From positions 41,706,456 to 41,770,455 of the forward strand of contig CM049318.1 in NCBI GenBank assembly GCA_026874595.1: 64,000 nucleotides of DNA, read 5' to 3'. Below the pieces are notes generated by a model. The model had not been told where the DNA came from. It saw only the letters and a program-made list of their open reading frames with translations, and did not search any database. The position numbers and the translations under genes were made by a program. Position 1 is the stretch's first letter. Every line of letters starts with the position of its first letter. This document shows, one piece after another, positions 8,863 through 21,614 of the stretch. Origin of the DNA: Sipunculus nudus. Taxonomy: Eukaryota > Annelida > Sipuncula > Golfingiida > Sipunculidae.

Positions 8863-10020
8863 GTCTGATATATATGTATTTTTGTTTATATATTAAATGA
8901 CCAAATATTTTAGTTAGTTAAGTAAGGATTTATATTTAAATACAAAGGTTGAAGGTGCATGGCATATTCAGTATTTAGATGCAATCAGCGAAGAGTAGTA
9001 CAGTATATTTATTATATACAGCAATTTATAAAACCAAAACGGTTGTTTTGTGTGATCAGCAGATTTTTCCGAATGTTCAGGACTCTGTAGTGAACGTGAA
9101 GCCAAAGCATATTATTGTCGATGCCATTTTGCTTATGTAATAAAATATTGTAAAAAAAGGAATAGTTGTTTCGTCCCAAGACGCTTTATTTCGATTCGTT
9201 CTGCTCCTCTCCGTCAACGTCTCGAGTTCGGCCCTACAGTTTAAACCGTGTGTGGTTCCAGATAGGGGATTCTTTGAAATTGTATAAGTGACCTTTTTTT
9301 CCTGTCTCAATATAAAATAATTACCTGTTCGTTACCTTTTGGTATTGTTTAAAACTTCTGAAAGGTTGTAGCACCTATGTAATACTCAATTGCCTTACAC
9401 ATCCATAATTTTACAAGAGACCTAATGTTTACATTGATAAGAAGTCGCAATGATTTTAATTAAAGAAGTGTCCCACAGCCCTTTGCGACGGGATTTAGAC
9501 TGGGACCCCATTCTGATATTATCGCTGTTGGAACTGGAAAAAGTGGCCGTTAATAGAAGTTTGGTATGTTTAAATCACGGCTGGATTATAAACGGATCTA
9601 AGGGGATATTGTTTCATTAAAATATTAAGGTTAGAATATGGTAATGTTGCCAGAAAGACTCATTTACTACCAAAGACACGATCGGATGTATTTTGATGTG
9701 TATATTTAGCACTTATAGAGTTTTTTGGTGCCGTGTACAAATTCACAATTACACGGCCACAATGTACAGGTTAGGGCTACAACTGTGATCTTATCACAGT
9801 TGTAGAATCCGCAACAAGGTGAGGAGCTTAATTAAAATAAATAAATAAATAAAAATACCGAAGCCATTATTTTGTTATTGACATCCTTTCGTCTGTATGT
9901 ATGGCAAAAGTGACACTGTTGGATTTTCAAGTGTGATACAGACCCTTCAGTAATTAAATACCTGCATGGAAAACTTTATTCAATAAAACGGGACCTACTT
10001 TTTATGAAAAAAAAAATACC
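8863..10020. other. Non-coding, no gene recognised
   Basis: No gene seen. It contains the perfect hairpin at 9777-9805, listed separately. Confidence 0.5.
9777..9805. repeat. Perfect 13-bp stem, 3-nt loop hairpin
   Basis: CTACAACTGTGAT and ATCACAGTTGTAG flank CTT. The stem is perfect and isolated. Too short for an animal pre-miRNA. No T run follows that would make it a terminator-like structure. Confidence 0.6.
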
Positions 10021-10320
10021 TTAGGCCAAAAAAAAGAGAAAAGGTTTGGTTCATAGGCACCGCCCGCGTAAATTTTAACCCGAGCATAAAAAAAATTATT
10101 TTCATTTTCACTTTCAATTAGATAAAAAAAAATTTAAAAATTGATAAGGTTTTCTTTGTTATGTATTCTTTTTACCTGTATGGAAAAAATATGTTATTAT
10201 CATGTTTTCCCTGATCATATGACATTTTTATCGAAACATACAAAAAAGGTAATAAAAAACCCGCTCGCCCGCCCGCACTGATTTCTGAAAAAAAGTGCCT
10301 GAGAACCATATTTGGCCTTA
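10021..10320. mobile_element. 300-bp MITE with imperfect inverted ends
   Basis: The left end TTAGGCCAAA, then TTTGGTTCATAGGCAC, and a GC-rich CCGCCCGCG block are mirrored at the right end, whose reverse reads TAAGGCCAAATATGG, TTCTCAGGCAC and a GCGGGCGGGCG block. The core is AT-rich and non-coding. The outer TTA may be a target duplication or part of the palindrome. Confidence 0.6.
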
Positions 10321-11536
10321 GTAAAATATAATTGTCATTCATGGAAATGGGCTACTTTGCTGAAAACGCGCTGAGACATATTTAAGAGCCAGTGGTTAAA
10401 TTAATCCACAGTTGATAATCTAGGTTGTAACTTTAAACAATGCATGTCACCGTTAAGGATACGCCAAGGTAATTCAATTGAATAATGAACAAGGTTTTAT
10501 TTTACCACAGATCTTAAGTTAACAAATTAGATGATTCTAACAATGCTAACTTATCGTGCCTCGAAAATTAATGACCAGACTGCCGGCCTGAAGCCAGAGG
10601 AGAAATACATGAATAAAGACCAAGTATTGCATGATTGAATGTGAGCTTAACTAGCCGCGCTAATTCGGGTTTCAATCAGCGAAGTGACAAGACTACTTTG
10701 CCCCTTCGTTCAAAACACATCATATTGTCACAGGACCTCTAGCCCGTCACTGTATCAATAAACATCAACACGTGAAAGGTGCAGGCTCTGCGTTGATTTT
10801 TCTGCGCTGACAGTTTTTTTAACATTGGAGTACACCCGAGTTGCAAGTTTGTTGTTTATTTCCTATCTGAAATGGTGAATCAAATCACGGTCCATTCAAT
10901 AACCTGACACAATGGAGAAGAGGAAAATAACTGGCATTTTCACAAACCGCATATGGGTTCAAGCGGGAGTAATTAGCTCCGTTTATTATTGAAGGAGGTA
11001 TGGCTTGTCAAAAGTTAATATTATTGTTTAATACTTTGCTTAACGCTGATCGCATGGTACTCATTGATTGTTACATAAATTGGCAGGTAATTTAAAAATT
11101 CAGTAAATGTTATGGGTTAAAGATTGACATCTTTTGTCCCATGTCTCCGAGTTTACTTCAAATATCCGACTTCTGACATTGTGCGACAAATTTGTCCCTT
11201 TTGGACCATGCTCTCATATTTTCTGTATTTTGACTTCCGACATCCGACGTGCAACACCCGGGGTTAATGTGTAATACATATGGCGGCATTTGAACGGTTT
11301 TCAAATACCTTGCTATGAATAAACTAGACATCGTTTGATGGGGGCAAATAAGAGACTCCCAGGGCGCGAATCTGTCTGCATCAATTGGACCCGTTAACAC
11401 TAAGAAGGTGCCGAAATAACTGACTGGCCTCATCCTCACCGAGAAATATAGTAAGATACATTTTCACATAGAATCAATGATTTTCAGAAACCAGGCGTAA
11501 ATTGAGCTGAAAGTTTATAGTGATAAATGTAGTTTT
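10321..11536. other. Non-coding, no gene recognised
   Basis: No gene seen. A minus-strand open stretch of 93 codons at 11158-11439 has no recognisable domain. Confidence 0.5.
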
Positions 11537-11604
11537 AAATCCATCACTCTGACGTAGTGGTCCACCTTCAAATCCATCACTCTGACGTAGTGGTCCACCT
11601 TCAA
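11537..11604. repeat. 33-bp tandem duplication, 2 copies
   Basis: Two near-identical 33-bp units containing CATCACTCTGACGTAGTGG start at 11537 and 11570. It looks recent because the copies are almost identical. Confidence 0.8.
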
Positions 11605-13915
11605 TCTGTTAAACATACAGTAAAGCCTCTCCTACAGACCACCCCTGAAACACCAACAACTCGCCATTACGACCATTATTTTGTTCTCGGGCTCAACTTA
11701 TGAGTAGTCATCCATTCCATTTGCATCATCAAAGAGATGAAGGTGGGCAAATCAATAGTCCTTTTTTTTTCTGTTGCCATGCTGTCACGATCCCATTCTG
11801 CGTGAATTCCCGGTTATTTAAAGTTTTATGAGGATATGTACTTAAGTGTTCATGACTCACACAAGTTCGTACAAAAGTCAAAGTGTCAGATTTAAATATG
11901 ACTTAATATAAGTAAAATATAGATAAAAAAGTGCAATGACACAGTTTCAAGCTGTGCATGGCCACAAATAGTCACAGACTATAATCCAGCGTAATAATGA
12001 GTCACCACAATGATTACGGGCTCTTAAAAGTGTCAAGTGCACATCCTGAATTCAATTATTCAACAAACATAGGAAAAACTCCCGTTGGCCTGTACGTCTG
12101 TCTCTAATGTGCATTCACAAAACGACGTCTTCGCTCACTGAAGAGTGAACTGTGACCTCTGAACCTCATTCTGTTAGATCACGATACTTCAAATGGTTCT
12201 GTGACCTGTGACCCGGAGTATGTAAGCGCTTAAACATATAATAAGGAATGTAATGCTGTATCACACAATGTCTACAGTCCACACACATGTGCAATCTTAG
12301 GGATTAACGCACAGCCATCCCTTCGCTACGACAGACTGTAGACACACGATACATTTCCATCTGCTTCATGCTTCACGGGAACTTGTCCTGACATCAATAA
12401 GTCAACACAACGAAATCCATATTCTAGCTAGCAGAATATCGTATTTCAAGGTATAAGGCAGTCTCTATCTCATCTGCACAACTCCTCGAAGACACTTGAA
12501 AAAATACGCCTGGACCACCTTTCGACTTCTCTCCACAGTCCATCCTCTTGTACTGCTCTTTCCGTTCCATATTCCCTATTTATAGTTGTGTACACCATCC
12601 TTTGCCAAACGACTCATGACTTAACAATTTAATTCTCACATTCTAGAAAAGGCTCACTGTCAGTGGTATGAACGTATGTTAATGCCTGGCTCCATATATA
12701 GGGTCAATGAGAACTCTGAACCAGTCAACTCACACGACGACACACGTCTTTGTTGTAATCCAGCCCTTTTACACATTTCACGTGCGTCAATGGCGTCTGA
12801 CAAACGACTTCAAGTCCCTCTCATCTGACATCAAAGGCTGCAGGTGTACTCTTTCCTTACTCTCTCACTTCCCCACATTAATTGTTTATCATAACTTATA
12901 AGCCTATTAATCAGAACACAGGACGGCTTGTGACACATGCAAGATGCTGATGTACCAAAGCTCTCGAAAAAAGGCATGAAAAAAGAAAAACCTCCGGCGC
13001 CACAGAAATGAACGTTAGGTCCACGTTCCAAGTAAGGAAGAATCTGACCACATGTTGATGAAGATAGGATCTCAACTAATGAGCTTATCCAGCTGTACAC
13101 CTTTTGTTGAGAACAGTACATGGCTCATTCATCAAATGCATTTTTTCTTTGTACTATATGTATAAACAACATTGTTTATTATTAGTTTATAATTGTTTCC
13201 ACCACTATTAAAAGAGAGAACTTTTCAAACTATTAAGGCCCATTTGACACGACAGAAACACCAAGGTCAATGGATAATGAGTTTAAAGCCCATTACCGGT
13301 AAACGGGTGCATACTGGCTACAGAATGCAGAAACCCACAAAATCTGGTGAAATCCAAAAATGTATCCGAAACTACTCTATATATTGGTTGAAACAATTAT
13401 CTTCATATTTAACCTAATGAGAGATATGTGCAGATGCTGCACACGCTTTAATTTTATTATTAATTAATTTTTATATTATTTTTACGTGTATCAACCATAA
13501 ATTTGATTTTATTGACTGTTTATTCAAAGTGCTCCTGTATAAAAATGAACTAGTAAAACATCAAAACTAAGCAACAGTAGATAATTAAATTTCCTTCGTT
13601 TAAGGTCTGAAATATTATGAAAATGCACAGTCATGTTAGATATGTGTTCGAAATGTATGTGGGGCGTACATTGCTTTAATAGCTACACTTTGATCGAATA
13701 AGTCAAGATTGCTAAATGTATAACCGTCCAAGTGGAAAAAACGCACACTGCGCATACAGAATCGTTATAAATAAAAGCTAGCGCCAACATTTTTGGTTTG
13801 CTTTATAATTTCCAATAAGCCAGTGTAAGGAATTCGTAAGGATGTCTTCTGTCGATGCTGAGAAAAGTTGCGAACAGACAGACAGAGGGGAAGACGAGAG
13901 GTGACAGACGGTTAA
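11605..13915. other. Non-coding, no gene recognised
   Basis: No gene, RNA gene or mobile element recognised. Opposed short open stretches around 12707-13121 lack any known motif. Confidence 0.45.
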
Positions 13916-14049
13916 CCATGGCTCTAATCGGAAGGCTCCACGAGCCATGGACTATTCCTTGGCCTCATTCCATTCTTACTAGTTCATTTCATCCTACGGT
14001 AGAATGAAATGGATTACCAGGAATGAAATGGATTACCAGGAATGGAATG
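13916..14049. repeat. Nested inverted repeats and a 19-bp tandem duplication
   Basis: Dyads: CCATGGCTC (13916-13924) with GAGCCATGG (13942-13950); CATTCCATTC (13966-13975) with GAATGGAATG (14040-14049); and, inside, CATTTCAT with ATGAAATG. The unit GAATGAAATGGATTACCAG is repeated twice at about 14002-14039. It could be the palindromic end of a foldback element. Confidence 0.6.
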
Positions 14050-14989
14050 CGACCACTGGCGTGAGGAGCGTAAAGACACGGCTCAGATAAGGTTGAACGG
14101 GTCCGTTTTGGGAAGGTCGGCCTTTAAATACACTCGGCAGTGGCACGATGTGACTTGATTTTGTGATAATCAGAGCCAAGGAAGTCACTTCTATCTTCGT
14201 ACATAAGTTTATTAGATGATATTTAGTCGTTACGTTCCCCGTTGGTGGTATCGGGTGGTCATTGTGGACTCGAAAATCTGGATCTTATAGGTATTTACGT
14301 TTGGCGATGGGGCATTTGCACAAATTTATTGTTGCTTCCACGGACCTTTGACAATGTGAGCTATGACTCGTGTAAGTAGTACAAAATATTTCACATTCGA
14401 GGCATTAGATTATCGCGTCACGCTCTACCCATTTCAGGACTGGAACATTATCATCAAATGCGTTCATAAAAAAAAACTGACCGGGAAAGCCGGCCGATGT
14501 CTTCTTTTATTGCATCTGAGTCTCTTTATCACATACGACACTACATGGACATTATCGACAAATTTCAAATTGGATACCGACCTCTCTACTGTTGGTTTTG
14601 CTTTCGTCAGTGTGAGGCAGCAAACCGGTCACCGACCATTGATCGCTGAAAATCACGACTGGAAGAGTTATGACATGCGGGCACCCGTTGGCCTCTCAAT
14701 AAAAAAACGCACAAAAACAAGAGAAAACAAATTACTTAACCCTTTTTATCCCAAATAATTGAATGACTGTCAAGTTACTATATCAAAACATTACATGCAG
14801 TGATACACGGTACTTCCACCTGAAGACGACCCCGGCCACACAATCACGTGTGTAAGAAGCCGAGCACGTATCATGGCACAGTTATTTATCAATACGAACT
14901 TTTAAAAAAAACTGGTATCAGATCGCATAATACAATGGGGTTTATCACCCCTAGCGCTGAGATGAAATCGACAACATGCAAAAACTTGC
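14050..14989. other. Non-coding, unrecognised 131-codon open stretch
   Basis: 14363-14758 (+) is open for 131 codons but shows no domain, signal peptide or conserved motif that I recognise. It is treated as chance. Confidence 0.4.
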
Positions 14990-15164
14990 GTTTCGGGGTG
15001 ACAAAAAAGCCGACCGAACTGTCTTGCTATGGAAGCATGCTTTACTAGCGAAGCGGTTTGTACGCCCGCCGGACTTGTGCAAACCGCCGGACTTGTGCGC
15101 CACCGACATGGGTTCGAATCCCGGAACGGCCCAATGTTTTCCCCTGAACAATTTCTCTTCGTAA
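14990..15164 (+). mobile_element. Decayed solo LTR of the TRIM family
   Basis: Related to the LTRs at 4767-5442. The left edge is degenerate (TTTCGGGGTGAC), the A box TAGCGAAGCGG is exact (15046-15056), the B box GGTTCGAATCC is exact (15111-15121), and a T4 run follows. A 21-bp tandem duplication containing CGCCGGACTTGTGC at 15065-15106 pushes the boxes to 65 bp apart. The right end stops at CGTAA, where a GTCACAAC-type repeat starts. Confidence 0.7.
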
Positions 15165-15600
15165 AGCCACGGTCACAACCGGGATACGGTCGCCGTACGG
15201 CGGGTGTTTTGGGCTATTCCGTGCGTTTGACGTACGGCAACCGTGCGTTTTTCAAAGGTCGCAGGGTCTCCGCAACGACCGTATCTAACATTTGCACAAG
15301 CGCTTAAGCTGTGGTCCACACCCGCCGTACTTGCAAGTGCGTGTTGTCCACTTGCAAAAACGTGGGCAAAATTTGGGGATCCGTACGTGGTGAGTACCGT
15401 GGTGAGTAAAGCCCCGGTCACAACCCACCATGTAGTCCGTACGTTTTTTGGGGAGGCCACGGCCGCCCTGTTTTTCTGAAAACTCACTCGCATGTTGTAA
15501 GTGCGTGCAAGTGCGATAAAAGTGAGTTTTTCCGCCCGATGTCTGGGGTGAATCCGTAGCTCGAACGCAGCCCGAACGCAGCGAAAGTTCCTCCTGCACT
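15165..15600. mobile_element. GTCACAAC-headed repeat, two direct heads
   Basis: AGCCACGGTCACAACC (15165-15180) and AGCCCCGGTCACAACC (15410-15425) sit 245 bp apart in the same orientation, each preceded by a GTAA or similar. Between and after them the DNA is GC-richer and dense in GTACGG/CCGTAC and GTGCGT words. They look like left ends of a MITE-like family, either tandem or nested. No inverted right end was found. Confidence 0.45.
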
Positions 15601-16381
15601 AAAAGTACTACGGCGTGTCATTTGAGTGACTGTATATGGTTGATTAAATGACTGGACGTTTAATAAATCATTATAAACCTTCTGACCCTTCAATTTATGG
15701 GTCAGGTGGGCCATGAGTATTTGCGTCCACCTGAATTCGAAACATAAAAACTTTCAGCTGGTCTGGAATAAACTGTGTTATAATACGTGTTGAGAAAAAT
15801 ACTTCTATAACTTTAAACAATACGTCAACGCCAAAATAAACGACGATTAAGTGTTAGAAGAGGTCACGTGATCTTTGGAATTATCCATACAAATCCACTG
15901 CGCATGTTAAAGGAATATTCGCCAAGGGAGTTCGCGGGGCCTATCTGTGTTTGGCATCTCTTATGCTATAATGTCTTGATAAGAAAGGATGACTCTCTGT
16001 ATCATGTGACGTGCAGGTCCTACATGAATTAACATAATCAGTTTTAAGAAAAATAATTTTTACAAATCAGTAATTGATAATTTTTTTTCAAAAATATACA
16101 TTTATTCTAAATAAAAGGCAAGGATACGATTAGTCATTAATATTACAAACACAGATCCCGGTCTGTCCTGCATATCTAAAGGCCTAGCTCAAATATTTTT
16201 ATTCTTACAGGGTGGGTTTTATTGCAATAATCACAGCGTGAGGTATATTATCACAACAGGCAATATTTAGGCTGATTAAATATTCGTTACATATCTATTT
16301 ATAATTACAGGGGGGGGGGGACACAGCAACCATGGTGCAAATCATTGACTAAATTCCGATCCTTCTTCCCACCTTAACACA

Positions 16382-16433
<52 letters not shown>

Positions 16434-17924
16434 AAGCGAGCTTTGACTTGAATAAAATAACCCTGCTCCTGAGGGGGTTTGGCAATCTCACCATAAATCA
16501 TACACTAAACACAAAGTGTATGGGTTCCTTGAACCAAAACCAGTTTCTTTTAGCGGGGAGCGGTGTAGCATAAAAAGCCAACTCGCTCTAAAATCAATGC
16601 CTCAACCTTCTGTGTTCACCAGCCTTACAGGACCACCACTTGATACTCCCGCGAGTACATTTGACATAAATATGTTCTCCCCTGAATCATAAATACCAGA
16701 TGATTTAAATACAAAGAAATAACGCTTGGCCTGGCGGCAAGTTGGACAAGATGTTCGTCCCTGTTTACCCCTAAACTAAAACCAATAAGAAACAGAGTCA
16801 GTAAGGATACTATTAAGCCGTAAATCTTGATCTTATAAAGACAAGATGATTTATCAGAAACATAAGTCTAGATCCTGTGAGCTGGTCTACACAACTGTGT
16901 ATCTGCGATCTGGAGTCCCTGCGTGCGGAGAAGTGTGGAATTCCTCTAAGTACTACCCGGTATGCCTCAGGGGTTCTCGTGGCTGGTTGTGAAGGTCTCT
17001 CGCCTTGTGCTTTCAGTCTCTTTTCAAGTGACGGCTAATTGGAAACATCAATCGCATCTTTGTACACTTACCTGCCCTGAGGCTCTCACCTGTTACAATC
17101 GTTCATCAACGATCGTTCCTCTCAATGATAAAGCATCCACGTGTTTTGGGAAAAACTTAATTTCCCATTCTTTTATTACTTCCAACTGAAAAGTTTGTCT
17201 TGATTCAGAAGACAACAAGATTTTTTCTTTATCAGATCTAGATTTCTCACCTTAGAAGCTTCACATTCATCGGAATGGAACTTCGCATTTTTCGTGCTAT
17301 ACTAGAGCCTCGTAGAACCAATAAGCAACGTCCATGATGATAGCGAACTGCGTTCGAATCCCGGTACCCATTATTATGAACGGTGTGGTATTGTCACAAA
17401 GGTAGACATGTTTTTACACAGAATGGCCCTCTGAAATTGTATAGCAGATAATAAATCATCATAAAAATTAGGACTCTGTGTTGACTGACGAGAAGAAATA
17501 ATACCGGAGTTGTCTGTGGATTAACAAAAACGGGGACAAAAGAAAGTTGAAATGTCAGAGTGCCGTTACACCACACAGCTCTGTGCCTGTCATCTTACCT
17601 GTCGGCGGTCGTTGTGTAATAGGGCATAAAAACCGCTTTACCGTAAAATAGTTCAATGTTCTATTTCTTGCTCCATTCTCTTATAATAAAAAACGTTTGA
17701 CATGACAAAAAAAAATCGTGGATATTATTCTGCAAGCTATGTATATTAAAGAATACACTGTTGACTAGACTGCCTCTCTAATACGGAGTTCTGCAGTTCT
17801 GTACTGTGCAAAATGACGTTCGTTGCTACTATTACTCATAACCGAGGCTGTTTGTCCTTTTTTGTTACATAATCCTAAATTGACAAAAACAACCACTATA
17901 AATATCACGTGCCATGTAGAGGTG
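15601..17924. other. Non-coding, no gene recognised
   Basis: No gene seen. It holds an (AT)n tract (listed) and a G10 run near 16311-16320. A possible SINE head near 17300-17363 has a B-box-like GCGTTCGAATCCC, but no clear A box. Confidence 0.45.
16385..16430. repeat. (AT)23 microsatellite
   Basis: Uninterrupted AT dinucleotide run. Confidence 0.95.
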
Positions 17925-18385
17925 GTGTTGAGGGAATGTAATAATAATAAGGCATGATTTTTTTTTGGGGGGGGGGGGGGGTTAATAAAAATGAGGCAAC
18001 ATGGAGGAATGCAAAAGTGGATCATAGGCATGATAGATGGTAATAATGAGGCACGAGGCTTGTTGGCGGAATGTAATAATGAGGCACGAGGCTTGTTGGC
18101 GGAATGTATTAATAAGGATTAATGGGTATATAATAACAATAAGGCATGATAGAGGAATATTATTAATAATTAAACATGAGGCGTCATAGATTTATGTAAT
18201 AATGAGACATGAGGCGTGTTGGCGGAATTTAATAATGGGACATAACGGGTAAATAACAACAACAAGTCGTTGTAGAGCTATGTAGTAATTAGGCATGAAG
18301 CGTGATAGAGGAATGTTATGATGAGGCATGAGGCATGTTCGTGGTATGTAATAATGATGCTTAATGGGGAAAATAATTATAACTA
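17925..18385. repeat. Degenerate minisatellite, about 36-40 bp unit
   Basis: Loose tandem copies share the words GTAATAATGAGGCA, GAGGC(A/G)TGTTGGCGG and GATAGAGGAATG. One adjacent pair near 18043-18110 is almost identical; others are much diverged. A T9-G15 run at 17958-17981 interrupts it. A detached copy lies at 20668-20716. Confidence 0.6.
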
Positions 18386-19835
18386 GATGCACCCGTGGAA
18401 AATCCATGGTTCTTTAAGAGAAATAGTTCTCTAAAAAATTTAAAGTATGCCAATTTAAAAATCACATGAAGAAATACGTTATGGCAAAAAAGACGTGCGG
18501 CACATATAGTGTCTAAGAATTATGACCGAATTTTTAAAAGATGAATAACATTAGTACGACATCATCATCAATATAATATATACATGTATAACGATTGCAT
18601 ATAGAAGCTATCTACTGACAAAATAATTTGGGGAAATCATATGACTATAGCAAAGTGAAAGTGTAAAAGAGATACTATGAATAAATTGAAGCTCAGAGGA
18701 CATCACTTAATTTATTTTTAGTTTTCACTGAGAGTTATCTTAGGCTTGATAACAGACACGTGTGTCGGTAAAGGCTCGGAAATGCAAGGTATAGCTGCAA
18801 AAGAGAATAGGCAGGCTCAGGTGGATAGATTCCAAAAGGATTAAATATCTGTCCTGATCTTTGTTGATTGACCTGAGAAAAACATATTTAGCCGACAACG
18901 CTCCCAGATCGGAGCAGGTTAACATATTTTGGTGAAAGTCATTGGCAAAGAAATAAGTGGCTCTTTGCTTTTTCTCTAAGCAAAAAGACACAAAAAGGTA
19001 TTTTGCTGTAATGTGTAGAGGGTTAGCGTTAAGCGTATATGAACAATCCATAAAATTTGTCAGGTAATCAGTATTACTATATTATTTTTATTTCTTAATA
19101 CCATTATGACAAAGGACGATTTTTTTGTCCCCGTGTAGAAACCGCCTATTCGTATGAATTTGTTCTGCCAGATGAAACCGTTTGAAGAAGTGTGACAGTG
19201 TTTATACATGAAAAGTGTATACAAGAACACATGACTGATATGAAGATTCTGGCGGAGGTTTGTAGGCTCTGACTGCAGAGTCTGTTTGTTAATAGAATGC
19301 CTGTAAGTGTAACGATGTAAAGGGTAATATGTTTTCAACGTCCCTGGAAATTGCGGATCCTAAAAGATAATATGTGTGCAATATACCGCCCCCCCCCATG
19401 TGCCGAGACAATGGTTATTATGTAATATTTTTAAAAGGAATTCGCTCCACATTTGTCCTCAATGTTCTCTGAAACCGCATTGTATATGACATTGTACCAG
19501 ACCTCATATTAAAGATTATTATCCCCGCAGTGACATAGGCGATATGAGAATAAACAATTTTTAATGTATATATAATTTTAAGTGATTTTTACGGTTTGTA
19601 CTGACTTGCGCGGAGGTTAGACCGAGCACAGCCGAACTGCCTTCGGCAATAACCGGAATGCGTGCATCGAGGTCACTCAACCTCAAAACACACGATTGAG
19701 GACTGTCGTTCATATGAATAACGCTTGCTTTCATTAAGGGATTTGAGCATGTCTGGCCTCATATTTGACCCAGGCTCTCACCCACGTGCGTGGTCAGAAA
19801 AAGTGAAAACACATGTTTCCTTCGCTTTATGAAAT
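18386..19835. other. Non-coding, no gene recognised
   Basis: No gene seen. Two minus-strand open stretches (18740-19051 and 19060-19338) have no recognisable domain. A C run lies at 19388-19396. Confidence 0.45.
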
Positions 19836-20032
19836 GGAGGGTTCAACCCAGGAAGATTAATGACAAAAACTTGATTCAAGGTCCCAATTTCAGGAACAAG
19901 GGTGTGGTGAGGTTGTGTGGTGGCGGGGTTTCAGGCCTCAAAATTGGTCTGATACGATGAAAAAAAAATGCAGCGGCTGAAAATGGGATACGGACCCTCT
20001 GCATGGGGTTCCGTTGGGTCTACTTCTGCTAC
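19836..20032. mobile_element. Diverged copy of the 1410-type MITE
   Basis: Shares with the MITE at 1410-1612 the ordered words GGAGGGTTCAACCCAGGA (left), GGTTTCAGGCCTCAAAATTGG (middle) and GGGTTCCGTTGGGTC with TTCTGCTAC (right). The outer left end is missing or mutated. Confidence 0.55.
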
Positions 20033-20667
20033 TTACGAGGTATGCATATTTCTGTTTCTTTCGTCAAGAACAGTTTCCTTGCAACGTAAATTTTATTAGT
20101 CCTCTATGTGTTCCTCACATCAACTTATACTTCATACATCCAATGATGAAACCAGTCAAATTTCATCGAAAAGTTGAAAGTTGAAAAATTGATAGATAAA
20201 AGCATACCTGTTAACCCATAAAGTCATTTGGTCTTTGTTTAGGGTTTGAATTAAAAACCACAAGTCTAAAATTCCTTTAGAGGTGTTATAATGGATATAG
20301 GGGCTCAATAGGGTTATGGTAGACCCGCAAGACCGCGTATTGCACGAAAACTGCGGGGCTCGGACAGAGCATGCTTTCTGGCCACGGACCAGCGAGCACG
20401 AAATGCAGGAAAATCCCCCGGGCGCCTCCTGAAAAAGCGTGACATTCGTGGAGGACCTAAGAGCATAAAAAATGAGGGCACCTATTGGGGTAATATTAAA
20501 TTATTGATTATGCAGTTAAAAGGAAATAATCCCACAAAAGAATACAAACTTGTCCTAGAAGAGAACACCGACGAAACGTTTACAGAATTTTGACTGTCAA
20601 ATCAGAGCGTAAGCAGGTAAACCTTTGTCTAGAAAAAAGTCCCTACTGCGTATTAATTATATAGATA

Positions 20668-20716
20668 AGGTATGATCGAGGAATGTAATAATGAGGCATG
20701 TTGGAGGAAAATAATT
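20668..20716. repeat. Detached copy of the 17.9-18.4 kb minisatellite unit
   Basis: Contains GGTATGATCGAGGAATG, TAATAATGAGGCATG and GTTGGAGG in the same order as the main array, 2.3 kb away. Confidence 0.55.
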
Positions 20717-21564
20717 AGGAACATCCGATCATACCTGCAGGCACATTGGAAAGTATAGCTGCATATTGTAAAAAATGTAAGTTATGTTTGAAAATTTAAA
20801 AAAAAAAAAATAATCACATCGTTTTATATCAACATATATTATTTATATACAAATGTTAATGGTGTGCATACTTACCTCGGCCCCCCCCCCCCCCCCCCCT
20901 CCCCGCGATTCTGCCATTAGTACCAGGGTAATGGTTTTGTAGGTATAGCGCAGACACCAACGGTCATTTTGAGTACTATATGACTTTGAGCAAACTGGAC
21001 AGCAGCAAACTCTTTTGAAACACAAGGCTGCTAAACTGAACAAAGATTCTTAGGTCTGTCAACAGCCGCAAATATTTAAAAGCCCGTCAGTTGGTCATAC
21101 CGCCCCGATAAGAAAATAGGTGTCGGTCCCAATCACATGGGATTAAAACGAGGCCCGGAGGACCCGTCAGCCATGTTGTAATTATAACTTGATAAATAGC
21201 TTTCATATTTGAGCAGTCATGCATAGCGTCTCATTCTTTTGGGGATGTTTGATCAATGACCATTTTCTGACCTTCCGGAGCTTGTTTTGATGTCTTTCAG
21301 CATTCTGCTGTTTATCATTTTTACCAGAGCTGCAGTGTGGACGTTAATGATACCGGCCACAGAGTGTAATACCTAAAGGGGAACAGTTCATCCGCATCAC
21401 GGCTGACTGGAGATTTCCTATTATTTACACATGCACGTGTCGCTCGCGAGGTTTAAATGTTATCAGTGAATTTGATTTAAATGTTAGTGCAAATGACTGA
21501 AAAATGTTCGTGCAAATGCGTTTACGTAATTATTCCTCTTAATTGAGAATGAAAAAATGACATC

Positions 21565-21567
<3 letters not shown>

Positions 21568-21613
<46 letters not shown>
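21568..21613. repeat. (TA)23 microsatellite
   Basis: Uninterrupted TA dinucleotide run. Confidence 0.95.

Positions 21614-21614
<1 letters not shown>

Noticed and set aside
9793-9805. TATCACAG-like start resembling the miR-2 family seed in the hairpin
   Set aside because: The stem is only 13 bp with a 3-nt loop, far shorter than an animal pre-miRNA; a seed match of this length is expected by chance.
16962-17189. 75-codon open stretch near 17 kb
   Set aside because: No domain or conserved motif; ordinary chance length.
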